Part shown: in pieces, positions 23,601-35,100 of the stretch
Numbering within the stretch: the stretch's first letter is position 1
Layout: every line of letters begins with the position of its first letter
From: Telmatactis stephensoni
Lineage: Eukaryota; Cnidaria; Anthozoa; Actiniaria; Isophelliidae
Direction of reading: 5' to 3'
DNA length: 64,000 bases
NCBI GenBank assembly: GCA_029948255.1
Contig: JALIZF010001410.1
Location: 15,001 to 79,000, forward strand
Program-made: the position numbers and the translations under genes
The notes under the pieces: generated by a model
What the model was told of the DNA's origin: nothing
The model's input: the letters and a program-made list of their open reading frames with translations, nothing else
The model's database searches: none

Positions 23601-26600
23601 AAAACAAGTCGGCCAAGTAAAAATACTGAGAAGCCATTCGAATGTTACGCACGCTTGAAAATGTAAAATGAATAACAAAAGACTGGGATTTTTTTTCTTT
23701 ATTTTAGAAAAAAAAGGTCATATAATAAAACTCTTATTAACCGAGCTTGGTCGGTCTGTACGGGAGAATCTTGACCTCTGTCGGGTACAGACCTCAGTCA
23801 AGATTCTCCCGTACAGACCTCCCGCTCGGTTAATAAGACCTAAATAGAAGGCCACTTGTCATCAGATGAATTTTTGCATTTATTTATTAATATTTAATTT
23901 ATTTAATGTAATTATGTTTGTCATAAGTTTATTTTTGCTGCAGCATTCCTTTTTTCAGATATATTTTTATTCTATTGAAGGGTTCCATGTGAAAATGACC
24001 TAAGTGACTTTTTTGATATTTTATTCAAATTATGATATAAATGATATCAATTACCTTTCCTATGCTAAAGAAGCATCTGGACATTCATCAAATAGTCACT
24101 TAGGTTGTTTTCACAGGGAAAATTCATTCTATATGTTAAATAAATAAATAAAGGTTATAATTATTAATTATCATAATTATTTATTATTATTATTATTAGG
24201 TTCAAGGTAATGTGAAGAGAGCAGACAAGGTCCTTAGAAATGCTGATAAGTTTGGCTGCAGGAAATTTGTCAGACCCAAGGTACCATATATATGTGCATA
24301 TGATTGTGTATGATCCGTGACACAATTTGGCAATAATTGCATCTTCTGATCTGCAGTTTTCCTGTGCTTGTGATATAAAAGTGATTTAAGGTTGGCCCAT
24401 GAAAATGGCTTATTTAAGTAGCTTTCTGGAAGACCAGCTTTCAGCTGAAGGGACTGCTGATTTGCCAAACAACCAACTCAGGGGCGTATCCAGGGGGGTC
24501 CCAGGGTGCCCGTGACCCCCCTTTGAAAACAAAAAGATGATAGAAATAAAAGAATCTGACTGGAGAAAGATTGAGAAATTGGAAGTGTGACCCCCCTTTG
24601 GTGGAAAATGGAAAGTGTGACCCCCCCCTTTGAAATATTCTGGATATGCCCCTGCAACTTTTGTGGTCAACTTGCTCACATTTGTTTTTTAAATCCTTGA
24701 AGATTTCACCTAATAAACTTATTTTGATAAAGTAGGGCTTGAAATAACAACTGGTTGTATGCTGGTCATGATGTCCAGCAAAATGTTGAATTTCTCAAGG
24801 GTTTTGTCCAAGAGTGTAGAAACGCCTGTAAATAATCTGAAAATCCTCCTTGAAACTCCTGGATAATGAACTTACCCTGACTGCCATGCCTCGACTTGAA
24901 TTGTTTATTTACATTTCAGTGTTTGCATTATTGAAATTAGAAGCAAATGTGTGAAAGTCTTCTCATGCAATCAATTAATTACTTTCATAATTTATAAACT
25001 TGCTTGTTGGTATTTTTGTTTTCATAGGATATTGCTGAAGGCAACCCCAAGCTGAACTTGGCTTTTGTTGCTAATTTGTTCAACACAAACCCATGTCTTC
25101 CACCAGACGAGGAAGCTCAACAGCCAGTTGATGTTGAGAATTACAGAGAAGAAACCAGGGAGGAATTAAGTAAGGCATCACTTGATGGGCTGTATTACCT
25201 TTGCCATACACTGTTCCTGTTGATTTAACTGGAAGCACTTCAAATTAGGCTTTCACCTGTGGTTTGTCACAAAATGAATTTCACATGATTTTTGGGTGAT
25301 CTCACTTACATGGAGGCATATGTCATTTCTACTGAGGACATTATGAAGATTTTTCATCCCAGCCTGAAACTTGTCCTGTGGCAAATTTAATTTGCCCATG
25401 ACAAATATAATTGGCCTGAGCCAAAATTACCCATGTTCATTACCCTATACTAACTTAATTAACAGACATGTTGATTAGATAATAATTGAGTAGACAGTGC
25501 ATTGGGATATTTATCTGTCTTGTTATCAATACATTTAGTGATGTAAAGTTTTCAATACCAACCATACTCTATTTGCTTATTTCATTATAGCTTATCGTAA
25601 CTGGATGAACAGTCTTGGTGTCAACCCTTTTGTGACTTGGATATATGCTGATATCTATGATGGACATGTTCTATTTCAGGTATTTCATCTCCTTCTTTTA
25701 CATCAGTCTTAGAGTGTCTATTCAATGTACTTTTTTGTACAGATACTAGAATAATTATTTCAGTTAAACATTCATGAAGCTACAGCTGAAGTCTACAGTG
25801 TGTCTGTTGTTTTGGACAACATAAAAACTTGGAGTGGTTTGATCCATGGTCAGTGGTCCATCAACAGTGTGGTGTGCATTGACATTGCCCTCCTTGTGGT
25901 TTGTGTCACCAATGCTGCACCTACCCTCCATACAGTACCTTTTTGATCAAGTGACAAGTTAAAATTTTTAATAATCAACCCAATATTTCATTCACAGTTT
26001 GTTTATTCATTTGTTCATTCATTCATTTCAGTTATTTCATTCATTCATTCATCCATTCATTCATTTACTTCTTTTGTCCTCATCAGCTATACGACTCTAT
26101 TCAACCTGGTATTGTAAACTGGGATCGTGTTGCCTCTAAAGAAGCTTGTGCCAAGTTAGGTGGAAACATGAAGAGAATAGAGAACTGCAACTATGCTTTG
26201 GAACTTGGTAGGAATCCTCCTATGAGTTTTAAGCTGATTGCTATTGGTGGACAAGATTTGAATGCAGGAAATGAAACTTTGACACAAGGTGAGTCAGCAA
26301 GTGGTTGGTAACAGCAAGTGGTTGGTAAGGTGTCAGTGGTTGTTAAGGTGCCAGTAAGTGGTTGGTAACTTGTCAGTAAGTGGTTGGTAAGGTGTCAGTA
26401 AGTGGTTAATTGGTAAGATATCAGCAAGTAGTTGGTAAGGTGTCAGTAAGTGGTTAAGCCTGGTTTTCACTTCGACGGAATCAGAAGCGGAAGCAGCATA
26501 TGCAGACTCAGTAGTGTACTGCTCATTAGCAGTGCTTGCTTTTTCTCACACGTAGGTGATAAATGTGATACTGAGTCTGCGTATGTTGCTTCTGCTTCTG

Positions 26601-28220
26601 CTTCCGTCGAAGTGAAAACCAGGCTTTAGTAAGATATCAGTAAGTAGTTGGTATTAAGGTGCCAGTTAGTGGTTGGTAAGTTGTCAGCAAGTGGTTAGTA
26701 TGATGTCGGCAAGTGGTCAACTGGTAAATTGTCAATAAGTGTTTCAGGGTAAGATGTCATTAAGAAGTAGGTCAGGTGTCAGTTCGTGGTTGGTACAGTC
26801 CTAGTTAGGGGTTGACAAGGTGTCATTAGATGGTTGCAGTAAAAAGCGATGAATGTTGCAGCAGTTAACTTACTTTGTCAGTTTCTTGATGCACATTTTT
26901 TAAATTGATTTTCATTACTGTCAGGTCTTGTTTGGCAGATGATGAGAGCTTACACTCTATCCATCCTTACCAAGCTTGCACCAGAAGGCAGTGCTGCTCT
27001 AAAGGACTCGGACATCGTTGAATGGGCTCAAAATATGGTAAATGAACTTCAAATTAGATCAATCATTGTGAGTGTGATCTTATAAGGAAGCCAGACTGAA
27101 AAAGTGTCATTTGTATTTAAGTTGCAAGATCGTCAAAATCGCCATTGAGGAGGAAACTGCTATGTTGGTTTGAAATGGGGTATATTTTAAATGCTGCCCC
27201 CACCTCAACTGTCCCCAGTCCCCTGTCCCTCCGTTATGATGACTGCACATCGGGAACCCACATCACTGTATTATTTCCTCTAACCCACATACAGTAGCTC
27301 AGTAGAGCTTTAAATCTCCTTGGATAGAGTGTGCATGGAGTCATATTAAGCACCCTCATTATAAGTGTATTTGTAAATGTTTCAGCTAACAAAAGGCAAG
27401 AAGGCCAACACTATCAAAAGCTTCAAGGATCCCAGTATTTGTACCAGTCTAGCTGTTATTGACCTTATTGACTGTATTACTAGTAAAGTGGTGAATTACA
27501 ACCTAGTAACACCTGGTGACACAGATGAGGTATGGATATGGCCGTGACACTTTCGTGAGAACTTGACCCTAAAATTAATTTAAACCTTTGTAATCAACAG
27601 GGGCAGATTTAGGGGAGGGGTGTGGTGTGCACCCCCTCCTGAGACGACTTTGCCCCTTTCCAAGATATCTTCTGAGAGTTACCTATTTCTATAATGCTGC
27701 ACTCCTTGTCCCTGATCAAAATTGTATTGAGTGTATTTCCCTACCTGATTGTCTTTCCATCGCTATAAAAATCAATGAGTTTTTGAGAGAGGACTTTTGT
27801 TATAATCATACATGCAGCAAAGCATATAATTTCAATGGACTTATCTTTGTTTAATGAAAAGATACTTGTAAATATTAATGTACCACCACAAACAAAATTC
27901 AACTTGTATGACAAGCTTTTGAAGTCGTGTTTATAAAGGGATGAATATCAAAATGAAAGTTGACTACGGTTAGATGACAATTTCTTAAGGAAGCTATGCT
28001 AATCAAGGTGGTATTCATGTATTTCCAGGAAAAACTATTAAATGCCAGATATGCTATATCTCTTGCAAGAAAGATTGGTGCCCAGATCTATGCTCTTCCA
28101 GAGGATCTGGTTGAAGTCAAACCCAAGATGGTTCTAACTGTTTTTGCTTGCTTAATGGCTTGTGACTACCAGAAGAAGAAAGAGAAAGAAGAAAAGGCAG
28201 CGAAGAGAGGCAAAAAATAA
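14690..28220 (+). CDS. Plastin/fimbrin, actin-bundling protein, 13 coding exons, 642 aa (plastin-1)
   Basis: Coding exons: 14690-14764, 14868-15011, 16823-17094, 18293-18500, 21609-21794, 22310-22390, 24200-24280, 25028-25169, 25591-25679, 26087-26288, 26925-27037, 27386-27529, 28029-28220. All have GT/AG borders and join in frame (1929 nt). The start follows an in-frame TAG at 14678-14680. Residues 27-38 form a canonical EF-hand loop ([12 protein letters not shown]); the second EF-hand lacks its loop. Four calponin-homology domains follow at about 114-235, 265-375, 395-505 and 519-625, with the plastin hallmarks LLCKMIN, GLLWQ and [10 protein letters not shown]. The pairs CH1-CH2 and CH3-CH4 each bind actin, so the protein crosslinks filaments in the cytoplasm, with Ca tuning through the EF-hand. 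The length fits the family (about 630). The tail is Lys-rich. AATAAA is at 28635-28640. Confidence 0.93.
15960..16400. repeat. Minisatellite in plastin-1 intron 2, period about 91 bp
   Basis: Five units starting at GGTGGGATATCATT (about 15973, 16051, 16141, 16233, 16324), spacing 78, 90, 92 and 91. Each carries TTATTGACCTATGACATCA and a TTTGACC block. The AATAGAAAACAA core near 16660 further on recalls the TA-flanked MITE family. Confidence 0.9.
18751..19168. mobile_element. Long-armed foldback element (418 bp) in plastin-1 intron 4
   Basis: The left end CAATAGATCCTTATCACGAT is mirrored by ATCGTGACATA-type sequence and GGTGATAAGGGTCTATTG at 19151-19168. Imperfect arms run about 190 bp each way, with inner pairs such as TTGATTTATC/GATAAATCAA. 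The centre near 18940-18970 is GC-richer. It carries no real ORF. Confidence 0.75.
19229..19505. mobile_element. 277-bp MITE, copy 1 (plastin-1 intron 4)
   Basis: Termini ACAATCACGGACAAAAA and TTTTTGTCCGGCATTGT are inverted repeats with two mismatches. Inside is a second palindrome (CCAATGTTG...CAACATTGG) bordered by C-rich and G-rich strands. It differs from the copy at 21291 at one base that I can see (CCCCGAGCC versus CCCCGGGCC). Confidence 0.85.
19506..21290. other. Spacer between two near-identical MITE copies, plastin-1 intron 4
   Basis: No exon in frame with plastin and no recognisable gene. It contains a short alternating GCGCGCGC run near 20714. Intron 4 is the longest in plastin-1 (18501-21608). 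Confidence 0.5.
21291..21567. mobile_element. 277-bp MITE, copy 2 (plastin-1 intron 4)
   Basis: Same orientation as copy 1. If the element is read as CAATCACGG...CCGGCATTG it is flanked by TA on both sides (TATA before, TAGG after), a Tc1/mariner-type target duplication. Copy 1 has TA on the left but TC on the right. Its right end lies 41 bases before plastin-1 exon 5. Confidence 0.85.
21821..22190. repeat. Minisatellite in plastin-1 intron 5, period about 79 bp
   Basis: Five units beginning AGTGACATAAGCATAAGC (21821, 21902, 21980, 22059, 22137), starting 26 bases after exon 5. Each includes CAGACTCAGTAATGTACTGC and TCATTAGCAGTGCTTGTC, which match the central part of the foldback element at 26455-26627. 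ORFs on both strands ([15 protein letters not shown] and others) are translations of the repeat. Confidence 0.9.
22391..23732. other. First half of plastin-1 intron 6
   Basis: No exon or array supported. A small inverted pair ACCGGTC/ACCGGT lies near 22658-22690. ORFs at 23138-23350 and 23436-23678 lack any recognisable feature. Confidence 0.5.
23733..23837. mobile_element. Foldback MITE (105 bp) in plastin-1 intron 6
   Basis: Outer arms CTTATTAACCGAGC and GCTCGGTTAATAAG are perfect; the inner arms GTCTGTACGGGAGAATCTTG and CAAGATTCTCCCGTACAGAC are also perfect, with a short loop. Confidence 0.85.
23983..24119. mobile_element. Foldback element (137 bp) in plastin-1 intron 6
   Basis: CCATGTGAAAATGACCTAAG on the left pairs with CTTAGGTTGTTTTCACAGG on the right, imperfectly. 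The loop is AT-rich. Confidence 0.65.
24479..24654. mobile_element. hAT-like MITE (176 bp) in plastin-1 intron 7
   Basis: Ends CAGGGGCGTATCCAG and CTGGATATGCCCCTG are inverted repeats with the CAGGGG ends common in hAT elements. Flanks CAACT at 24474-24478 and 24655-24659 are identical, giving a 5-bp target duplication (hAT usually gives 8). Internal repeats of TGTGACCCCCCTTT. Confidence 0.75.
25980..26066. repeat. (ATTC)n microsatellite in plastin-1 intron 9
   Basis: Interrupted TTCATTCATTCATTCA units ending about 20 bases before exon 10, where the sequence also serves as part of the pyrimidine-rich acceptor context. Confidence 0.85.
26289..26830. repeat. GTGGTTGGTAAGGTGTCAGTAA minisatellite in plastin-1 intron 10, split by a MITE
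   Basis: Degenerate units of about 20-22 bases (AAGTGGTTGGTAAGGTGTCA) begin immediately at the exon 10 donor and resume after the foldback element at 26455-26627. The array therefore predates that insertion. The units contain many GGTAAG strings that resemble donor sites. Confidence 0.8.
26455..26627. mobile_element. Foldback MITE (about 173 bp) in plastin-1 intron 10
   Basis: Arms of about 55 bases: AAGCCTGGTTTTCACTTCGA on the left, TCGAAGTGAAAACCAGGCTT on the right, then GAAGCAGCATATGCAGACTC and its inverse further in. TA lies on both sides. Its loop carries the TGTACTGCTCATTAGCAGTG block found in the intron 5 minisatellite. A diverged relative is at 55381-55534. Confidence 0.85.
27599..27660. 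mobile_element. Truncated hAT-like MITE end in plastin-1 intron 12
   Basis: CAGGGGCAGATTTAGGGGAG matches, inverted, the right end CCCCTCCCCTAAATCCGCC of the element at 49968-50133. The other terminus is not found here. The remainder of intron 12 (27661-28028) shows nothing. Confidence 0.55.
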
Positions 28221-29708
28221 CTGGCTTGACGTTGCTTAGAATACTCAAATAATATCGGATTCGTCATTAACGATAAACTAGTTAGGATCAAGTTTTAAGA
28301 GCTGTGCAGAACAAATTTAACAGGGTTTTGAACTTTTTCAGACAGGTTATATACCTGCCTAGCAGGTTTTGTACCTGTAGAACTGATTGGAAAAACCCTT
28401 GGTCTGAGTTGAACAAATCAGTCACTAGGATTTAAACAGGTTTTATGCCTGCTCAACCTGATCATTTTATAAACCCTTAATCTCTTTATTATGATATTTG
28501 GAAAAAAGGTTCTAGGAAGTTGGGGCTCCTATGTTACAGGTAAAGGGCTCCTAAATCAGAAACTGTTTATATACCTTAACATTTGGTCAATTTCATTCGT
28601 GAAAAAAGTAATATTTTCGCATTCCTTTTAGATAAATAAAATAAAAAGTCATGTTATCAGTAGATAAGTTTGTATTCATTCCCAACAACGCTTAATTCAC
28701 CTGATTTGGGGTGAATTACTGTAATTGTTCAGGCAATAACTGTAATTCATTAAAAATAAGCAAACATTTTCTAGTTTTCAAAATTTATAAGTAAGAATAT
28801 AATTGATGGAGAACTTCCAGATTTTGCAAATCAGTAAAAAATAAAACCACAAAAAATGTATCTAGATTAGTAAAAATAAATGTTTTTTGAGACAATTTGA
28901 TGGTTTCAAAATAGTACGCCTTTTCTCCAACAAAAATTATTATTTTAGAATGTCAATCTCAGCGGTCGATTTTAGGGGTAGGGTCGTCATGCAAAGCTCT
29001 CTTCCCAAAAATATCGCGTTAGGGTCGGGGTTTTTTTTTTGTTGTTGTTGTTGTTGGTTTTTTTTGTTTTTGTTTTGTTGGGTTTTTTTTCCTTGCTTGC
29101 TGGCGATGCCTTTGCTTGCAGAGTATATTCAAATTAGCGAAAAGTTTACATCACTTTAATGCATATATGAATCCGCAGGAGCCCATCTCCAGTGTTGTGA
29201 TATCTATACACTTGACTTTCACGATTCAGGGTTTTTTTCCCCCGCAAGAAATGGTCAACGATATATGAGAAAGTTCTTCCTAGGAAATATTTCTAGAAAG
29301 TTTCATCACATTTTGTTGAATATCAAACAAGTTACGCCCTGTCAAAAATGGAGGGTTTTCTCAGTGTGTATTTTTGACTGGAAGCCTTGCATAGTGGCCT
29401 CGCTTAGGTGCCCCATTTTACAAATCAGTTAAATCCCCATATCTTGTCAAGCATTAATTACTTTGGCTTTAGAAATTCTCACACATCTAAATCAATAATC
29501 ATTATTTCATGCACATTGATGCAACTCCAGAAATATTCGTTTTTCAGCATTCATTCTGTGCTGACTAGCAGCAGCAGGCATTGTGAAAGTCGTGTACAGG
29601 TGGCGTTGTCTTGATTTGAACTCTGCATTTTTAGCTTCATGATACTCGGATTACAAATCATAAAGACTAAAGTTAAGTTTAATAAATCATATATCAATAT
29701 CTACAAAA
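28221..29708. other. Plastin-1 3' flank and intergenic DNA
   Basis: Probable 3' untranslated region up to AATAAA at 28635-28640. Short inverted CAGGTT/AACCTG motifs (ACCTGCCTAGCAGGT near 28353) and a poly-T/(GTT)n patch at 29031-29090 are present. No gene supported. Confidence 0.55.
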
Positions 29709-29923
29709 AGGGTCCCTTATACCTTTTGCGTGAAACGTGAATGGGTGATTTAAATTACTTTGCCGTGAAACGTGATTTAAGGTCTAAAATCTTTTTGCGT
29801 CCACGTGATAGCAACTTTTGATTTTTTGTGTGTTGTGAAAGAGATTTTTTAATTATCCGTGACGCGTGAGAAGACCAAATATTTTTGCGTGATTTCATTT
29901 TGCAAAGGGGTATAGGGGACCCT
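29709..29923. mobile_element. Foldback MITE (215 bp) between the plastin genes
   Basis: AGGGTCCCTTATACCTTTTG on the left, mirrored by TGCAAAGGGGTATAGGGGAC on the right. Internal short repeats of GCGTGAAACGTGA. 29924-30843 beyond it shows no gene. Confidence 0.7.
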
Positions 29924-30843
29924 GTACAAAATGTTTTAGAAGTTCGAGTTATTTGACAAAAGATGGAGTTGTTGATTTTCTAAAGTTTTGTTGTTTTCGG
30001 AGAACATTGTCAATGTATTTATCGATCGTTTACACGAAAGAATTGTGTTTTGGAATACTCTTAAAAGTGGTAAGTTTGCAAAGGTAAATAAACATGTCAA
30101 TAGATGGAGCTTTTAAGGAATTTCTTCGCAATTCTACTGGCACAATTTTGATAGTCAGAGTTTCTCATGAACAAAAATAGAAAAATATATATACTACCTA
30201 TATAATATAACTAGAATTCCCATCGCCATGAACTGTTTTTCTGAGCTTCCAAAGGCTCAGTTGTGCCGCCGGAATAGCCCTCCAGGTTGACCTAATGTCA
30301 ATGTTTTTCTGTTACAAAGAATCAAGTTCTTTGTGTAAATAGTTTTATTAAGAAAACACGAGAATCTTGAATACTTAATGTAATTCTTACTTCTCCAGAA
30401 TTTGAATAAGAAACCATTAAGATCATCTGGAAAAGTTCAATATGTTGCTCCGAGCTAGTCTTAATATCAAAGCATCGAGGATTCAAATTGATAGTCATTT
30501 TCAACACAGTTAACTATGTTTTCAGGTTACAAGTTACAATTCTTTTGTTTGCAGCCTCGTTGGGGGTCTTGAAAAAATGTTTGAGCCATAAAAAAAAATA
30601 TAAAATTGTAATGTTTTTATATATTTCGTCATATAGTCATATCCATATCTTTGCTCTACAAAGTATACTAATGTTCCCTATTTTAAGAAACCTTAAAAGT
30701 ATATATCTCTTTTATTTTTTTCTCAAAATGTCTGAATTTAGAGATATTTTTAAAGCTTCTAGCTGTTATCCTTTCTCGCTATAGCAGGAGCCCCTTTGTT
30801 TTGAGTGTATCAAAATAACTCCAGGAGTTGATCTCGGACTTGA

Positions 30844-30879
30844 CCAAATAAGGCTGTATTTCTCAAACAAACCAATCAG
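30844..30879 (+). promoter_or_regulatory. CArG box plus CCAAT module of plastin-2
   Basis: CCAAATAAGG at 30844-30853 is a perfect CC(A/T)6GG site. CCAATCAG follows at 30872-30879, 18 bases on. The start codon is 169 bases from the CArG start (179 in plastin-1). The sequence between the two motifs is also alignable with plastin-1 (TCTCAAA shared). SRF binding is inferred. Confidence 0.6.
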
Positions 30880-31012
30880 AATCATTTCGATGTTCAGCGT
30901 TCTTTGATTCATACAGTGCTATAGATCGCTGCTGTTAGCAAATTGTAGCCCGCAAATCGTTTAGGTGGGTTATTTTATCGCTTTCTTGCTCTAAAATTAT
31001 TCCTGGGCTAAA

Positions 31013-32060
31013 ATGGATCATTGCAAAGGAAGATCTTCCAAGACAAACAAGGAAGACGAAGAGGAATTTTATACTGTAAGTACATCAAACTTTAACAAAC
31101 TATTTGAAGATTATATTTATACTAAATTGTGAACTTAGGTCATTAATGTTATGTGAGTCCCTCGTCAACAAAAAGAGGATAAATACACTTGAAATAGTAT
31201 CCCTAACTATAAGATAGCTACATTTAGGGCAGTTATTTTCAAACTGTAAAATTAAAAGGAAAGAATTCCTCAGTTTTTTGAAAATTTTTACCAAAATTTT
31301 GCAGTTATAATACAATAGCATGTTTCACTCCGGTTATTCGGTGAATATACTAAATTATGTTCTAGAACGGGTTATTTTCTCTTCTTTTTTTCACATTTGT
31401 TTCTCAGTTATTTTCATTTTCATTTTTTTTTACTGATATAAGTACATGCATAGCAAATAGCTGCATTTCGCGGCATTAATTAACATATTGTTAAACTAAA
31501 GCATTTTGACTGTCATCGCTGTTGTCTGTATTACATAATCCGACTATCAATTTTTTATCTTTTCATCTTCCATTTTCGTCAAAAGTTATTGAATTTTCGA
31601 GTACAACACATTAAAATTTGGGACGAAAACAAGATTCGGGAATGCATCAAGATTGAGTGGGATATAACACTTGCCTTGAATTAAACATAACTTCTTTTGT
31701 AAAATATGAAGTTTGCGTTTCCTATGACAGCATGACGAAGACTATGATTACAAAGGAGAATGTTCCAAGACACACGAGGAAGACAAAGAGGAGGAATTTC
31801 ATAGTGTTAGTATACATCAAACTTTTACAAACTACAGTACTTCATGATTGCATTTAAACTAAATGGTAAACTTATGTCATCTATAACATGATGTGAATCC
31901 CTCGTAATATAAAAAGAGATCCCAGTATTAGAAATACCACTACACAACCTCGTACGATCGAACGACTCTATTGGCTCAGCTCGCTATCTCGGAATATTGG
32001 TACCGGCATATTTACTTCCAAGCTCGGGATTTTGAGCCTTTTTTTTTTTTTTTTTTTTTT

Positions 32061-32109
<49 letters not shown>

Positions 32110-35100
32110 AAAACAAGCTGCACAGTCATTTCAAACGATTCAAAGATTTTGCAAAACGTTCTATCTGTTCTCGCATTTTCATTTCTTAAATAGTTTTTTA
32201 GCATAGATTTAAAAATAAACGATTATTAGAAAATCTTGACAATTAAGAGTATACTTATACATCAGTGTGGGAAACAAAAGACGGAATCAATTTTACAATA
32301 ATTATTGGCTTACCTTGATTGGAGTGACTCGTGGATTGGGTGATCACACGTACAAGATTATGTATTTTTTTTCATTTGTGCTTTATACTTCTATTTTTAC
32401 TTTTGATCCTACATTTTTATTTTATATATTTTTTTCACTAATACAGGCACATGTATAACACTAAATACTGCATTACGGCGCTATTTAACATACTGGTAAA
32501 CACTCTATTTTTCACCATCTCCGGCTGTGTATTATAAAACTCGACGGTCAGTTTTTTTCTTCTTCTTCTTGTTTTTGTTTTTCTTCTTTTACCCCTTTTC
32601 ACCTATCAATTTAATTAGCCGAAATTATGCAAGTACAGGACGACATTGAAATTTGGGAGGAATTTACTTAAAAACAGAAACAAAAATCGGGAATTTATAA
32701 AGATCGAGTGGGGTATAATACTGGCCTTGAATTAAATATAATTGATGTCTTTGTAAAATATGAAGTTTGTGTTTGCTATGACAGCATGATGCAGACTATG
32801 ATCACAAAGGAGGATTTTCCAAGACCCACAAGGAAGACGAAGTGGAATTTTACACTGTTAGTACATCAAACTTCAACAAATTATTTCAAGATTGTATTTA
32901 AAACACTGTAGGGTGATCTAGACCATGTTTAGTTTTCATGTAAGATCGGTTTCTCGCCTTTTTCTTTTTCTCTTTCTCTTACAATTCAACTAACTAAAAA
33001 ACGTGATTCATTGGTTTTTTTTTTTTCAATTAGGTTTTCTATTTATTCTTTGTATTTTTGATGTAAAATGAAGGTTGCTTTTGAATCCCATAATCTGGAC
33101 CGCGCGGCCGGTCGATTAAGGGTAAAATAATCGACCGACTATCAAAGGTCTTAGCCAATCAGAGCGCGCGATTTCAACGTAAGTGGTTTTTACCATATAA
33201 CAAACTCGAAATAACATACATGGCCTAGTATAAGATAGCTACATTTAGAGCAGCTATTTTCACTAACTGTTAAGGAAAGAATTCCGGCCACTGTTTATGA
33301 AAATTGAAATTTGAGACGAATTATAGAAAAGATCTGGGAAGACTGGGATCTGGGATCGAGGGGGGCATAACACTGTCCTTGAATTAAATATTAACTTTCT
33401 TGTTAAATGTGGAATTTACGTTTGCTTTGACAGCGTGATGATCATAAAGGAAGACGTTCCAAGGTACGCGAAGAAGACCAGGAGGAATATAGACTGGCTT
33501 TTCAATATGTAAGTATATCAAACTTTAACAAACTATTTCAATTTTCATTTTCATTTAATGAAAAGCTTAGGTCATCTATAATTTGATATGGATGATGATA
33601 TTTTCATCTATTAGAGGAAAATGTTTGCCGAGATAAAATACCATGCATAACCTGTTCCAAGCGATAATTCCGTGAATTGTTAAATTACGTTCTAGGACTG
33701 CATGCAACGCCAGTATTTTGTTCATTTTTATTTTTATTTTTTTCCGCCAGTATAAGTATGTATATAGCAAATCTGTACCTTTTATTTTGGCATTTTTAAC
33801 TAACATACTGATAGAGCAGATTTCGTATAGTGGGTCAAGCAGGAAACGGACCGCGCCGTGTCGTGGCCGTGTCAGTGCCGTTTCTCTGTAAAATAAAAAA
33901 CATTCAGAATTCGTGTCGTGACCGTGTCGTGCGGTGTCCGTGAAGTTCTTACAGTCGTACGACATCTGCTCTATGAATTAAAGTATTTTGATTATCGCTG
34001 ATGTGTGTTTATTGACAACGCACATTTTTTATCTTTTCGCTTTACATTTTTAATCAAAAATATCAGTGGAATGTTCGAGTACAGCCATTTCTCTGGCCTT
34101 GAATTAAATATCAATCTAATTGTTAAACATGAAAGTTACCATTATAAAGTTTCAAATTGTTTGATTTGACAGTATGACAAAGATGGAAGTGGTACAATAG
34201 AAAGAGATGAGCTTTCAGCGTTGTTTAAAGATCTTAGAATCTATGTTCCTAGCGTGCGTATTCATGATTTAAAAGAAAAATATGGAAAAGAGGTCGATTT
34301 TAATGAGTTTCTTGACGTAAGTATACAAACTTGGTATCATATAATAGTCATAATTATGTTATGAACAGCCTAGTCAGGCTCTCAAGGGAAGGGGCGGGAA
34401 AGGGGAGATGAAAGGGAGAGCCTCTTCCCCCTTCTTTCTCCCCCTTCCCGGGCTCGCAAAAATACGCCCTGTTTCATGTGTCTCAAAGTCTCGCCTTGGC
34501 CATTCGCCATCTTTACATGTATAAATGTTCCCCATTCTTGTGAATGTAGATCGTGTCGAAATACTCTAACGCCCAACAAGGAGCTGAGTTTCGTAATGTG
34601 CTCAAAAAGAAAGCAAATGTTGAGAAAACTGGTGGATTGGCTCCAGGGTCGTGCCAAGAAACAACTCATTCCTACTCAGAAAGTGAAGTGACAGCCTTTG
34701 CCGACTGGATTAATTCTCAGCTGAAAGGTGACGAGAGCCTGCGTAAATGTGGCTATCTTCCTATTGATGCCACGCCTAAGAGCAAAGACTTGTTCGCAAA
34801 GGCTAACGATGGAGTTCTCCTTTGGTAGGTAAATATATATACAGTAGTAGATATCACCAAACGTCATTGCAATACGTTTGCCCGTTCTGTTATTAATTTA
34901 TTAATTGAAGCGAAGATTTCGATGGTAAAACGACAACATAGGTAAAAATATATTTTTTGGTGTCGGAATATTCGTCGCTTTATGGCAAAATGTTCTCATA
35001 GATTTTTGTCATTCCTCATGATGTTGTAGACCTTGATTGGTTCTTTGGAAAATTGGATTTTGTTTAGATCACTTTCTCGAGATATTCAGTAGTGAATGAT

